Positions 1 through 12,080 are shown, numbered from the stretch's first letter. The stretch is 64,000 bases of DNA from Apteryx mantelli (GCF_036417845.1 NC_089982.1:44541684-44605683), one strand, 5' to 3'. A program made the numbers and translations. The notes: generated from the letters alone by a model not told the origin.

Positions 1-2337
1 CTTGACACAGGTGGTGGAGGAGCCAACAAGGAGAGGTGTGCTGCTGGACCTCATACTAACAAACAAAGAAGGACTGGTGGAAGATGTGAAGGTCGGGGGC
101 TGCCTTGGCTGCAGTGACCATGAGATGGCAGAGTTCAGGATCCCGCGAGGAGGAGGCAGGGCACTAAGCAGGATCACAACCCTGGACTTCAGGAGAGCAA
201 ACTTTGGCCTCTTCAGGGACCTACTTGGAGGAATCCCATGGGTGAGGGCCCTAGAAGGAAGGGGCGTTCAAGAGAGCTGGTTAATATTCAAGCATCACTT
301 CCTCCAGGCTCAAGAGCGGTGCATCCCTATGAGTAGGAAGTCAAGCAAAGGAGGTAGGAGACCTGCATGGATGAGCAAGGAGCTCCTGGCAAAACTCAAC
401 CAGAAGAAGGAAGTCTACAGAAAGTGGAAAGGGGGACAGGCCACTTGGGAGGAATATAGGAACATTGTCAGAGTATGCAGGGATGCGACGAGGAAGGCTA
501 AGGCCCGTTTGGAATTAAATCTGGCGAGAGATGTCAAGGACAACAAGAAGGGCTTCTTCAAATACATCAGCAGTAAGAGGAAGACTAGGGAAAATGTGGG
601 CCCTTTGCTGAATGGGGTGGGTGCCCTGGTGACGAAGGATGCAGAGAAGGCAGAGTTACTGAATGCCTTCTTTGCTTCAGTCTTTACTGCTCAGGCCAGC
701 CCTCAGGAATCCCAGACCCTGGAGGCAAGAGAGAAAGTCTGGAGAAAGGAAGACTTTCCCTTGGTGGAGGAGGAGTGGGTTAGAGATCATTTAAGCAAAC
801 TTGACACCCACAAATCCATGGGCCCCGATGGGATGCACCCACGAGTGCTGAGGGAGCTGGCGGACATCATTGCTAAGCCACTCTCCATCATCTTTGAAAG
901 GTCATGGAGAACAGGAGAGGTGCCTGAGGACTGGAAGAAAGCCAATGTCACCCCAGTCTTCAAAAAGGGCAAGAAGGAGGACCCAGGGAACTACAGGCCA
1001 GTCAGCCTCACCTCCATCCCTGCAAAGGTGATGGAGCAGCTCATCCTGGAGGCTATCTCCAAGCATGTGGAGGAAAAGAAGGTGATCAGGAGTTGTCAGC
1101 ATGGCTTCACCAAGGGGAAATCATGCCTAACCAATCTGATAGCCTTCTATGATGGAATGACTGCCTGGGTAGATGAGGGGAGAGCAGTGGATGTTGTCTC
1201 CCTCAACTTCAGCAAGGCTTTTGACACTGTCTCCCATAACATCCTCATAGGCAAGCTCAGGAAGTGTGGGCTAGATGAGTGGACAGTGAGGTGGATTGAG
1301 AACTGGCTGAAGGGCAGAGCTCAGAGAGTTGTGATCAGTGGCACAGAGTCTAGTTGGAGGCCTGTAGCTAGCGGTGTCCCCCAGGGGTCAGTACTGGGTC
1401 CAGTCTTGTTCAACTTCTTCATCAATGACCTGGAGGAAGGGACAGAGTGCACCCTCAGCAAGTTTGCCGACAATACAAAACTGGGAGGAGTGGCTGATAC
1501 GCCAGAGGGCTGTGCTGCCATTCAGAGAGACCTGGACAGGCTGGAGAGGTGGGCAGAGAGGAACCTCATGAAGTTCAACAAAGGCAAGTGCAGGGTCCTG
1601 CACCTGGGGAGGAATAACCCCAGGCACCAGTACAGGTTGGGGGTTGACCTGCTGGAAAGCAGCTCTGCGGAGAAGGACCTGGGAGTGCTGGTGGACACCA
1701 AGTTAAGCATGAGGCAGCAGTGTGCCCTTGTGGCCAAGAGGGCCAATGGTATCCTGGGGTGCATCAGGAAGAGTGTTGCCAGCAGGTCGAGGGAGGTGAT
1801 TCTCCCCCTCTACTCAGGCCACATCTGGGGTACTGCATCCAGTTCTGGGCTCCCCAGTACAAGAGGGATGTGGCACTACTGGAGCAAGTCCAGCAAAGGA
1901 CTACAAAGATGATTAGGGGACTGGAGCATCTCTCTTATGAGGAAAGACTGAGAGAGCTGGGCCTGTTTAGCCTGGAGAAGAGAAGGCTGAGAGGAGATCT
2001 TATCAATGAGTACAAGTATCTGAAGGGAGGGTGTCGAGAGGATGGGACTAGACTCTTTTCAGTAGTGCCCAGTGACAGGACGCGAGGCAACGGGCACAAA
2101 CTGAAACACAGACAGTTCCATCTGAACATGAGGAAATACTTTTTCACTGTGAGGGTGACAGAGCACTGGAAGAGGTTGCCCAGAGAGGTTGTGGAGTCTC
2201 CTTCTCTGGAGATATTCAAAACCCACCTGGACGCGATCCTGTGCAAGGTGCTCTAGGTGACCCTGCTTGAGCAGGGGGGTTGGACTAGATGATCTCCAGA
2301 GGTCCCTTCCAACCTCAACCATTCTGTGATTCTGTGA
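1..2337 (+). mobile_element. CR1 LINE retrotransposon, 3' part, inactive
   Basis: Non-LTR retrotransposon of the avian CR1 family, which copies itself by target-primed reverse transcription. The left edge of the window cuts it, so its true 5' end is not visible. It holds the end of the endonuclease domain, the whole reverse transcriptase domain, a C-terminal region and a short 3' UTR. The 3' end (2257-2337) has a G/C-rich inverted repeat near 2262-2280 and closes with two copies of ATTCTGTG, the diagnostic CR1 tail. It lies in an SH3RF1 intron, antisense to that gene. The element is dead: the reading frame is broken near 1815 and two catalytic residues are substituted. No target-site duplication is seen, as usual for CR1. 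Confidence 0.96.
2..2256 (+). pseudogene. CR1 ORF2 remnant: endonuclease end plus reverse transcriptase, frameshifted
   Basis: Residues 1-45 are the end of an APE-type endonuclease, with the closing SDH motif at residues 38-40. The reverse transcriptase follows: the [19 protein letters not shown] block (about nt 950-1010), the HGFTKGKSC block, motif A at nt 1202-1228, the [10 protein letters not shown] block near nt 1372-1400 and motif C at nt 1463-1474. Motif A reads LNFSKAFD and motif C reads FADN, where active relatives have LDFSKAFD and FADD. The frame starting at nt 2 stays open to 1912, but the homologous protein moves to the frame open at 1720-2256 near nt 1800-1830. The text around LPLYS/RPHL suggests loss of about 10 nt there. 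The C-terminal part ends with a TAG at 2254-2256. The residues of the first frame beyond about 1815 are out of frame and not real. Confidence 0.93.
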
Positions 2338-5300
2338 AATGTCTGAGATGTTAATGATTCCCAAGAGAAAAACAAAGCATTAGGAGTACACTGAGCAAGA
2401 ATTTATTCAGGCAGGTAGAAAGTCCCCTTCCACACCTGAACCATCATCTTCTAATAACCTGTAATGATCCTTTACCATCTCCCTTCTAGAAGAATTCACC
2501 ACAAGTGATATTACTAGAGGTTTCTCTAGTTTTCCAACAGATTAAAGACAAGAGGGTGGGAAAGAAAAAAAAGTGTTCTTAAGACTTTTTCATTGTCTGC
2601 ATTATAAAATTTTTCACTGCCATACAGTACAATACATTGGAATAACACTATCAATATTCATTCAGCATAAGAATCAGCACTATTTGGCATGGCCAACCTT
2701 TGAGATATTCACACTTTTCTTTGAAAAGGTAAACTACTCACTTATTTCTGTCTACCTACACTGTTTGGAAAACAGTCTGAGACTTTAAATCAAAAAAAAA
2801 AAAAAAAAAAAGTCAACCATAATAAGCTTTTCAGACTATATAGACAACTTGGCTAAGTATTCCACAGAGAAGAAAGCATTTACATCAGGAAACTACTTGG
2901 ACTATAAGGAAAGTAGCAGGAGAATTAGCATGTCTTAGGCATATATGAATTCAAGAGAAAATACATGTATCATCTTTAAGTCATCTTAAAATAAACCTCG
3001 TTCCTGTCATTCAGACATTAGAGTGGATCTCCAACTTCTACCAATTGACAGAGTGAAGTTTAAGGCTCCTTCAATAGGCATACTCAGTAAAACTACCTTA
3101 AGGAACTTAATACCTACCTACATACATACACTAGACATGCTTTCAAATTTATGTTCATATTATGAATTTTCTCACTTTTTTAAAAAGTAAGTACCCTAAA
3201 TATTTTCACAACATCCTTTTAAGGAAACAAGGCTCATGTGATCATGCAGTCCTTCACTAGCCCCCAAAAACTTGCTCCTGATGACCATTTCCAATCAAAT
3301 TCAAGAGCAGGCTGCAGGTCTTAATACTCTTAAAAGCTGTCAAACTAGAAAGGTTTTCACTAAAGAAAGCACTAAATTAGCATCCACAGCAAAGAGAAAG
3401 CTGTGGCATGAGCTTAACTATTATTTGTCCTCTCAGGCAAGCTGGCTGCTGGGAGCAGAGGAGCCGGGCAGTCAGCAGAGGTTCACGCCAGGTACAGCAC
3501 TACGCTGCCTTTGTCCAACCGGCATCCAGGGAGAGGAGCAGAGGGCTTTATGGGGCAAAACAGACAGGAAACAGAAAGGCTTTAAAGAGTTGTGGGGAGA
3601 AGCTGCAGTTATTACAGTGGTGGAAGATCATAAAGATTACAGCGAGGAAGAGGGTTATTGCAGTGGGGGAGATGCAAGGCATGGGGCACATCAGTGAATC
3701 CCCCCGGCTCGGTTAGTCTGGGGCTCAAGGCTCCTGCCCAGTTGTTTGTTTATTGCAGTGTGTCGCCACATGTGCCCAGGGAATGCAACACACAGAGGAC
3801 TCTGTAATAAGAGCGCCAGCAGCTCCACAGTTGCTGATACAGCTCAGGAAATCGTGCTGCAGTACATGCTATATTAACTGTTTTTGAAAATTATGGCATC
3901 CTCTGAAAGGGCATTTACGAGTTTAGTATTTCTGCAGGGTATAAGCAGAATGTTTATGACTTGACAGCCCTCATCTACATTCACTTCATTTAATGTAACA
4001 GCAGCTTTCATTTATTAGTTCCCCTTCAGCAAAATTAGTTCAAGAAATCTGACCCTGCCACTCATCTAGAAACATTTTTTTTCCCCGATTCCCTGCGAGG
4101 AATTGTATTTGTAACCATCTTGATGCTACAGTTACCAAAACAAATAGAGCATTTACCTCAACGCTGTCCATTACATTGGCATTTTATTTTCTGAACTTTT
4201 TTTTTTTTTAAGCCTACTTTTCATATAGCAAGGGAGAAAGTTTCTCTTATCTCCCCCTCCCTACCCTTCAGAATAAGCTCATGTTCTTGAAAGTACTGCC
4301 TTTCTAATAAAAAAGGACTCTGGACTAAGTGGACAAAAGATGAGAAGATCATTTTTCCCATTCTCCCAAAGGGAAGACAACACAAGAATGCCTGTTTTAC
4401 CTTAAGGAACTTTGAAACCCTGGAAACAAAGATGCGTTCAGACTTACTGTAAAGTGCTCAAGTCTACCAATAATATTAACTGAGTATCAGTTAATTGCAT
4501 GAGGAATCCACATGGTCACAATTTCAATGGCACATGGTATAACATAACTAATAAACTGAAGCAACATTCCATATGTTATCACTTTCCACTCTACAGAACA
4601 TCTGGAAAAGCAAATGCTGCACAACAGGATATTGTAGAACATTAAAAAGAGAGAAGAATATTCTATATTCAGTTTTATTATTTTTCTAATAAGTCTTCAA
4701 GAAACTCTGAAGTGCATTCATTCACATATGTAGCACATTGCTGCACCAGAAACCTTTAAGAGGAGGAGCAGTCTTTGAAAGCATATAGTTATTTACCAAG
4801 GTCTACATGACAGTACATAAAGAAGTTATACAGATATTTTGCTTTGAGTTGAAGAGCTTCTGCAAATGAGAGAGATCATAGTAAACTCCTTAATGTTCTG
4901 GAGAAAACTGGATTTTTTTTGATACTGCTGAAATTTCTGTGCTGATCAATATTTAGCTTTTTAAAGAAAAAAAATTATTCTCTCCTTTCCCTTACCAATT
5001 AGTCTGTGTATGCAATGACGCCCATTAACAGGGGGTGGCATAATAATTATTATTTTTATATTCTAAAGAAAAGAACAGAATGAGAGCACTAAGCAAAGAA
5101 AACACCACAATCTAAAGGAAGAAGACCTGTATTTTAAGTTCTCACACAAACCTAAGAGAGGTATCTAAGACTGCTTAGAGAGGTTCCAGTCATGTAAGTA
5201 GTATTTAAGACAAATCAGTGCAAGGCTTCCTTCAACTGTAAGGAAAACTAAATCATTCAACTATACTTGGAAATAAAGATTAGTCCTGCTAAATACACAT

Positions 5301-6414
5301 TTAAGACCCCTCCTTCAAACTCTGTAGGACACTTCTGAAAAATAAACTTCATAATGGTGAAAAACACCTAAACCACTTGGAAATTTCACTTCAAACACAG
5401 AAGCTCTGAATGTGCAGGCTTCATAAAACGTGTAGCAAAGCCTTTCAAAGAAGCTAGTCTGCCCTGTCATTAGATAAAACAGAGCAAGGTCAGTCATCTC
5501 ATAAAACGATCTTTCCTGACACAGGTTCTAGAACGGATAATCATCAATGAGGCTACTGAAGCCTTCAGTATAAAGTATGACAGAGTCTACAGGTTATATG
5601 GACCCAAGGAAGGAACAGGAATACAGATATAAGGCAATTTTTTCCTCCATCACAATGCACAAATTTTATAATTACTTAGGAGGAAAAAAAAAAAAAGAAA
5701 GAAAAAAGGAAAAAAAACAGGAAAAAATATTTAGAGGAAAAAATACTTAAAGAGGGGGTGGGAGAAGAAAGAGTACAATAATTTACCAATCACAGCAATT
5801 CAAAGGTTTTTTTTGTTTTTTTTTTTTGTTTTTTTTTGTTTTAAAAGAAGAGAAGTGAAAATCTAGTCCCTTAAAAGCCAATGGTAAAATTTTCATCAAC
5901 TTCAACAAGAACAAACTTCCCTGCTGGTGTTTAACACTCATTATATCTAACCTAAAGGAACCTTACTGCTGACCTGAATCATTACAGGAAGTGCAACAGC
6001 CAAAATAAAGTCTCCAGACTTGCAGTTGAAAAACCAAGTTCAAGTATTCTTCACAAGGTGTTTATCCTTAAGCTTTCCTCACTTAAGCTTTCCACATAAA
6101 TTATCTTGTTCTGACTATTTAACTTCCTTTTAATAAGACATTTAAGGTACGGAGGTGCTTTTCTTCTCCCCACCTCATCAACTAAAGTTTCAAGAAGAAA
6201 GTATTATCCTTAACTTATTGGTATTTACAGAACAGTAAGCCAACACTGATTTTGCTAAAGTCTGCAGCAGTACTCCCAAGTATTTTGTTTTGCCATATGC
6301 ACTATCCAATTGCCCTTCCTCCGAAGCAAAGACCATCAACCGTTTTGAAATAGTGCAGAAAAAGATGCAATTGCAACAAAATACCATCTCCGCAATACAA
6401 ATCTTGGTACTTAC
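2338..6414 (-). other. SH3RF1: SH3RF1 intron 2 (right-hand part)
   Basis: Non-coding intron between the CR1 insertion and the first coding exon. It has A and T homopolymers (about 2791-2811, 4200-4211), a purine-rich block at about 5680-5780 and a T-rich block at about 5806-5841. The stretch 3440-4080 is more complex and richer in G/C than its surroundings, with ORFs on the plus strand, but I recognise no protein in it and see no convincing exon. Confidence 0.7.
5678..5842. repeat. Low-complexity purine block followed by T-rich block
   Basis: An A/G-only-like stretch of about 100 nt (A runs broken by G) is followed within 60 nt by T runs broken by single G. The two halves are roughly complementary, so they could pair in the RNA or arise from old poly-A tails in opposite orientation. 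Simple sequence, no gene. Confidence 0.6.
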
Positions 6415-6801
6415 CCTAACAGGAGGGCTCCGTGCTTGCACCCTTTGCTGCTGTCCAGCTTGAGAGCTCTGCAGGTCCTTCAATCCACAGTTAGCAGCAG
6501 TATTGACCTGGACCCTTAATGCATTTGTGCTACCAGTCCCACCACCAGTGCCAGGTTTTCGAGGCCTCTGTTTGATGCCATCCAGTAGTCTAACCAGCAA
6601 AATATTACTGGGAAGTTCATCAACACCGCAGTCCACCAAAGTCCTGCACTCAGGGCACCGAAGCTCATTTCGAGAGCTCACGATGCCCAGCAGACAGCGT
6701 TTACAAAATGTGTGCTGGCAAGGCAAGACTTTCGCAGACACGTCAAGGCGTTCCAAGCAAACAGGACACTCCAACAGATCCAGCAAAGCTGATTCATCCA
6801 T
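6415..6801 (-). CDS. SH3RF1: SH3RF1 (POSH) first coding exon, RING domain
   Basis: N-terminal 129 codons of the E3 ubiquitin ligase and JNK-pathway scaffold SH3RF1 (also called POSH). It starts [15 protein letters not shown]. The C3HC4 RING finger is complete: Cys12, Cys15, Cys28, His30, Cys33, Cys36, Cys49 and Cys52 bind two zinc ions and recruit the E2 enzyme. The text after it ([17 protein letters not shown]) matches the family closely. The start at 6801 lies in a strong context (A at -3, G at +4) and fits the known N-terminus; the open frame upstream has only non-ATG codons. The exon ends in phase 0 at a consensus donor, AGG then GTAAGT at 6409-6414. The SH3 domains must lie to the left of the window. 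Confidence 0.97.
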
Positions 6802-6904
6802 TTTTGTTACGTTATTCAACCAGAAAAACAAATCTTCGCAAAATTTGTGTGTTTCGCGTGCTCCAAGGATATCATGTTACATCCATTCCTCGTCCAGTTG
6901 TGCT
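6802..6904 (-). other. SH3RF1: SH3RF1 5' UTR in exon 2, with upstream ORFs
   Basis: The exon begins after an acceptor TTTCAG, whose AG lies at 6905-6906, behind a pyrimidine-rich tract. These 103 nt are untranslated leader. They contain three upstream ATGs, all of which end before the main start: a 4-codon ORF (6872-6886), an ATG directly followed by a stop (6877-6882) and a 19-codon ORF (6816-6875) ending 14 nt before the main ATG. They probably lower or regulate translation of SH3RF1. Confidence 0.75.
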
Positions 6905-8265
6905 CTGAAATTTTTTTGAGGGGAAAAAGGCATTAATAACCTGGGAAAAGGAGTCAGCAGGGCTATTTTATCTGCAGATATTCATACAATGAGCAAAATA
7001 AATAAAAGCTCTCTAATCTAATTCAATACAAATCATTTTTAAAAATTGCGATACATGAAAGGAACTCCTAAATAGCAATAAATACTTAATAACAATAGCA
7101 ATTTAGATTAATGTATCTATCTAGCTAAAATATTACAATAAATACTAATAGTTAAGGTTTTTAAATCCAAGTTCTTCTGATTTTAATTTCTAGGAATCCT
7201 CAGTTTTCTCAAGTTATTTCACAATAGATACCTCCCCAATACAACATGTTAATAAAGCAGGAACTATGAAAAATAAGCTTAATACATCTGTATCTCTGCA
7301 TGTTTATCTGAAATTAGCTTTTTTCCCCACAATTAAAGGTGGCAAATGTGAGGTCCTTAAACTATAGCTTGTTCCACAACAACAAAGCATACACCAGCAG
7401 GGAACAGCACAGGGAAATTATGTTTAAGCCAGTAACAGCAGAACAGATGACGTTTCCACCATTGCTGGGAAAGGTAAGATCAGTCTTGAAAACAGCCACT
7501 AGTTCACAGGCTTTTAAGTTTTCTATGACTAGACGCTTCATTACAATCCTGCCTTGAAGAAGCACTTCCCAACTATTGCAAAACGCTCCCGAGCAGGAAG
7601 TGCTGCTGGAATATCACTCGTAGGACACGAATGCTGTGCGTGCAGCGACGGAAGCCAGGGCAGGCACTCAACCAGTTCAATTTACGCAGTAAAGCTGCTG
7701 GGAAAGGGACAGAGAGAGAGGAGGGGAGGGAAAAAAAAAAAAAAGGAGAAAAAGAGAAAAAGCCAAAGCACGTATTCTGCAGGCAGCCGTGCCGGGCTGC
7801 TCAACAGGCGGGCACACCGCGCTGCTCCCCGCCGCGCCCGAGGGTGTTTCGCCCAGCCCCGCGCAGCCTCAGCCCCGCTTAAGAGGAACTTGCCGGGCTC
7901 CGGCCCCCTTCGGCCCGCGGAAACCGCCCGCCCGCTCCCTGCGCGCCGGGCGCATGTCGCCGCGCACGTCTCCGCGCATACCTGTTCCTTAACTGCACAT
8001 CCATATTGAGTTTTGGGGGGTTATTTTGGGGGGCGGTTCACGTGCGGGCGCGCCCCCTCCCCCCCCCGCCGCCAGCTGAGGGCCGGCGACACCCCGCCGC
8101 GGCGGCCCCCGGGCCGGGCGGCGGCAGAGGGCCGGCAGGCACGGCGCTGTCACGCCGCCGCCGGGCCCGGGCGCGGGCCTGGGCCCCCGCCGCGCCGCAC
8201 CGCCCCTCAGGGGGCGCGGGAGGGCCGGGGGGGAGGCCGGCCCCTCGCCCCCCGCCCCCACTCAC
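6905..8265 (-). other. SH3RF1: SH3RF1 intron 1
   Basis: Intron between the untranslated first exon and the start-codon exon. The left part is AT-rich, the right part passes into the CpG island. An A run lies at about 7731-7745. A second possible donor (ACAG then GTATGC, at 7976-7981) could define an alternative first exon ending at 7982. Confidence 0.6.
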
Positions 8266-8800
8266 CGTGCGGCCGCGCCGCGCCGCCCCCGCTTTGTTCC
8301 CGCGAGGAGCCGCCGCCGCCGCTCGCCCCACCGGTGCCTCTCCCACCGCGGCAGCGCCGAGGCTCCCCGGCCCGGCCCAGCCCGGCCCTCCCCGCCGCGC
8401 CGCGCAGGGCTGACGCGGGGGGTGGCCCCGCCCCGCCGCGCCGCGCCGCGCCGCGCAGCGCAGCGCCGGCCCCCGCCCGCGTCGCCAGGTGCCGCGGGGA
8501 GCCGCCGCGGCCCCCTCACCCCACCCGGGGGTCCCTCGCTGCCGGCCCTGCGAAGGCGGCGCGGCGGCGGCCCCCGGGAGCTGCCGGTGCCGGAGGAGGG
8601 GCTCCAAAGGGGCTTCGCGGCCCGGAGCCGCGGGAGCTGCGGCGAGGGCGCGGCTGGGAGCCGGCAGCGCGGGCAGAGGGGCGCCCCGTCCCGCCCCGGG
8701 TCCCCCCCGTGGGTCTCCCCTCGCCGCTGGGTCTCTCCCGCGGCCGCTGCGCGCGGCGCCGGGCGGAGCGGCGCAAAGCGGCGCCTCAGGGTGCCCGCGC
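8266..8800 (-). other. SH3RF1: Probable untranslated first exon of SH3RF1 (5' limit unknown)
   Basis: A consensus donor lies at 8260-8265 on the minus strand (CACG then GTGAGT), inside the CpG island. It would pair with the acceptor at 6905-6906. The 5' end cannot be fixed from sequence; about 8800 is only the edge of the island. The exon is GC-rich and I see no reason to think it is coding. Confidence 0.5.
8436..8455. repeat. CCGCG pentamer tandem repeat (4 units)
   Basis: Four perfect CCGCG units inside the CpG island, followed by GCAGCGCAGCGC-like variants. The repeat is GC-rich and likely to vary in length between individuals. Confidence 0.8.
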
Positions 8801-11800
8801 CTCGGGCAGCAGCGAGCGAGTGACTGGCCCTACACGAATCGCTAATGTCAGAAGCCGTCCGTCACGGGTGTCTCTGCTGGCGCGCACACCTGCGTTCAGC
8901 GTATTGTTTGCTCTGCAGGCGGTTTCTGTAAAATACCGCTATACCAGACTGTAAGAATAAAGGATGAAGTGGAGCCTAAGGTACACCTAAATTACTCATA
9001 AAATAAAACAGCAAGAACTAATTAAAAAAACCCACGCTTTTCAACTGGATGAGGCACCTCTCCTATGGAAGTGGGACAGTCTAAAGGCAGGTAAAAGTTT
9101 TGGTATACTGGTACATTCCAGCTGAATGTCTCTTTACTGCAACTCAAAAAGGAAACGATCCGAAGGCTTCCCTGTTGTGTTTAGTTTTGCTCTATTCAAG
9201 TTAACTACGGTTGTTGTCATTCTTACTGGATTTTATGGGCATCTAAAAAACTTTTTTTTAATGCAGGTTTGCATAGGTTGATTGCCTGATAGGCTTTTTT
9301 TTTTTTTGTCTTGCCTTCAGGATTTGCTAGCTTGGTTGTTTCCTACAGAATTGCTATTCTATGATTATTGGGATTTCCAAATATATGTGTTCCTACAGAA
9401 AGAATCTTTAACTGATTCTTCCCAGTAGAAATAGTAAAAGCTTTAAATGTCTGCACTTTATTAAGAAATAACCTCTCCTCCTCCATGAGTTCTGGAGTTT
9501 AGGCAAACTGATACAGATGGAGTTCTGTTCTATGTCTGTGCTTTCTAGGGAGTCCTGCAACATAAATAGAAGAGTATAAACACCTGATACGTAAGAACAT
9601 TCCCATACCTCATAGTATTCCTGTATTTTGCCACATGAGCACTGCCCCTACAGAAAGAAGAATCATCAGTACATTTAAAACATTGACGTGCTTGTTGTGT
9701 CTAAACAAAAGTTCATCTTGCAGTTAGATTTCACTCTCACCTTGATGATAGCTTTTGGAAAGGTTCAACAGAAATAATTTACTAGCCTTTCCAGCATAGT
9801 ATAGTTTTGTAAGCAACATAGTTATTGTTGGCTAAACTGCATTTGTTGCCTAAGGAAAGTACAATATCTGTTAGAACAGTAGCGACATTGCATTACAGGT
9901 GGTGCACAAGAGAAGCAAGATGAAAGTTCAGGGAAGCCGGATAAAAAGACTAGCCCTTCATCAGGGTTGGTCTTTGATAATGTTTTATGTAAAGTCTGTA
10001 AAATATTAATACATCTTAGTATACTAGCCAAAGCAGTAAACATTCTGATGAGAATCACATAAATATGTTGCTTCCTGAGCAGCAGTAGTTAATTTTCAAC
10101 CAACTACCCTTTATGTAAAAAACTGCGGGTGTGCATGCCGATGTACGCCACTGCCCTCTTACGGATGAAGTGTTTTGTCTCAGAGAGGCTAGAACAGGCT
10201 GATGCCAGCACTCGAAAGAGCAGGATCTGGACTATTATATTTAAGTATGTATTCATTTTCACATCCGGGCACACGCAAGGAACCATACACCTTGCACATT
10301 TTTTACACGAGGAGACCTCCCTTCTTGAAACCATTCCATTCGTATGTACAGTTCATTACTTAGCAAGAGTCATGCAAGGAACTAGATGATGCAGTGGAGA
10401 AACTGCATGTTGCATAGGGCAGAGAACTGTTAAGAACACAAATTTGAGGTAAGAGGCAGCTTCTGTCTTCCAATTAGTAAAATCCCTGGACTTTTACAAT
10501 TGTAATTTCTATTTAAAATATTTTCATATCTGTGAAAATACATTTTACATGTTTTTTCATGTAATAAATTGTACTTCAGAAACTTTCAGACACAAACTTT
10601 GTTTTCTCTCTAGTGTATGCCATTTCTCTCCTTCTGGAAGCCACTGGATAAAGTAAGAGAGAAGTGAAGGGCTGTAGACAGAAGAGAACAGCAAAAGGCA
10701 AAAAGACTGTCAGCAGCAGAACTGGTAAGCCTGGTTTCGTATGAACCTGTTTTCTGTATCCAGCATCCTTAGTGCAATAAACCTACCATGTCCCCTGTAC
10801 TCCTCCTTCCCCTGTGCTGATACCTTCTGTTTCTCTTATGGGCCAACCAGCCTACAGGATTTATGTCTTCAGCCGTCTCCACCAATGCAATCATGCTTTC
10901 TATTCCCCCACCCTCCCAAACCGTACTGCAATAATTCCTGTTTCTAACACATCTCCAAGTATCCTTAGTTTTTCCTATGTCTTCAAAATACCAGGCAGTG
11001 TATGCTGGACCTGGCACTGAACAGGCTGGCTAATTGACCAGTTGGCAGGCCAAGAAGAAGAGATAACTTGATCTCTGTTGAGCACTCTTCTTTAGTAGGG
11101 ATCATTTGATCTTTTCTGGATATGACCACTGTTTTCCATAAAACCGTTAGAATTTTAATACCTTTAGAAATCTTCTGTCAGGTTTTGCCAATGAAATAAA
11201 AGTAATTGGGAAGTGGGCCTGACGGATATACACCATAATCATTTAAATCTGCTTCCTTAGGAAATTTGTCTAAAAAATAGTATAAGACATTTCAGAATAA
11301 CATTCCACTTGTCAGCATGCAAATCTTTTGAAACATACAGACATTTGTAATCAAATGCACTAAAGAGCAAAAGCATTAAATGTACTGAAATACACTAATG
11401 CGTTGAAAAGCAAAACCAGGTCCGATCCTCATTGTAACACTACAAAATGCCACTGAAGATCATAATCCTGATGGCAGGATAACCAGTATGCCTGAAAAAG
11501 TAATGTTAGCGATCAGTATATTTAGATTCTTGAAACAAACTGAGCAACTGAATGCTGAGTAAGAGAAACCCTTGCCTGTGGGAATAAACATATAAATAAA
11601 ACCTATTTGTGAAGTACATCCTCAAAATCTGAGATCACTTCAATGGCTCAAAATCAAAGTAATAAGAATCATGGAGCAAGAGGACTTGTGTCATGTCAGA
11701 AAATGTATAAAAAGATAGGGTCTTAAGGGAGCTGTCATCTGAAATTTTTTTATTTGTGGATTTAGGAATTAATTTTAACATTAATATTATTTCTACTGAA

Positions 11801-11984
11801 AAGAATAAACACACTTTTGCTTTAATATACACTTCTTCATACTAAAATAAACTATATTTTATAGCTAATTTTTTCAGAAAGGATGGTGTTTCACCATCTG
11901 TAACTTCCACATTAGCCCATCTTTCCCATCAATCTCAAGCACAGACCAAAAAGGTTAATCTTATTTCCTTGTAAAGTGACCCCC

Positions 11985-12080
11985 AGAGATGCAGTGGCAA
12001 TCTCCTTTCAAAGGCTAAAGGCCAAGCAAAACTCCCACTGACATCAGTTTAGTAAGAGTTTACCACTGATGCCCATGCTG
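11985..12080. repeat. Possible fossil of an old amniote interspersed repeat
   Basis: The text near 12027-12050 (CTCCCACTGACATCAGT) resembles the near-palindromic CATTGACTTCAATG-type core I remember from old repeats in birds and reptiles. Divergence is high and I cannot name the family. Two similar pieces lie at about 17772 and 18342. Confidence 0.25.

Larger units (their letters stand above)
7780..8830 (-). promoter_or_regulatory. SH3RF1: CpG island promoter of SH3RF1
   Basis: About 1 kb of very GC-rich sequence dense in CpG, in sharp contrast to the AT-rich flanks. It sits just upstream of the first coding exon of SH3RF1. There are many GGGCGG/CCGCCC-like boxes and no evident TATA box, as in broad housekeeping-type promoters. 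The long proline-, alanine- and arginine-rich frames across it come from base composition and are not genes. It might also start a divergent plus-strand transcript, but no coding exon follows on that side. Confidence 0.88.

Noticed and set aside
787..1764. Antisense ORFs opposite the CR1 reverse transcriptase
   Set aside because: Shadows of the real CR1 frame.
6802..6831. N-terminal extension of SH3RF1 upstream of the ATG at 6801
   Set aside because: The open frame begins only at a TTG codon. The ATG at 6801 has a strong context and matches the known protein start.
7554..8954. Many long proline-, alanine- and arginine-rich ORFs on both strands
   Set aside because: They overlap in all frames across the CpG island, where stop codons are rare because of base composition. 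No family resemblance.
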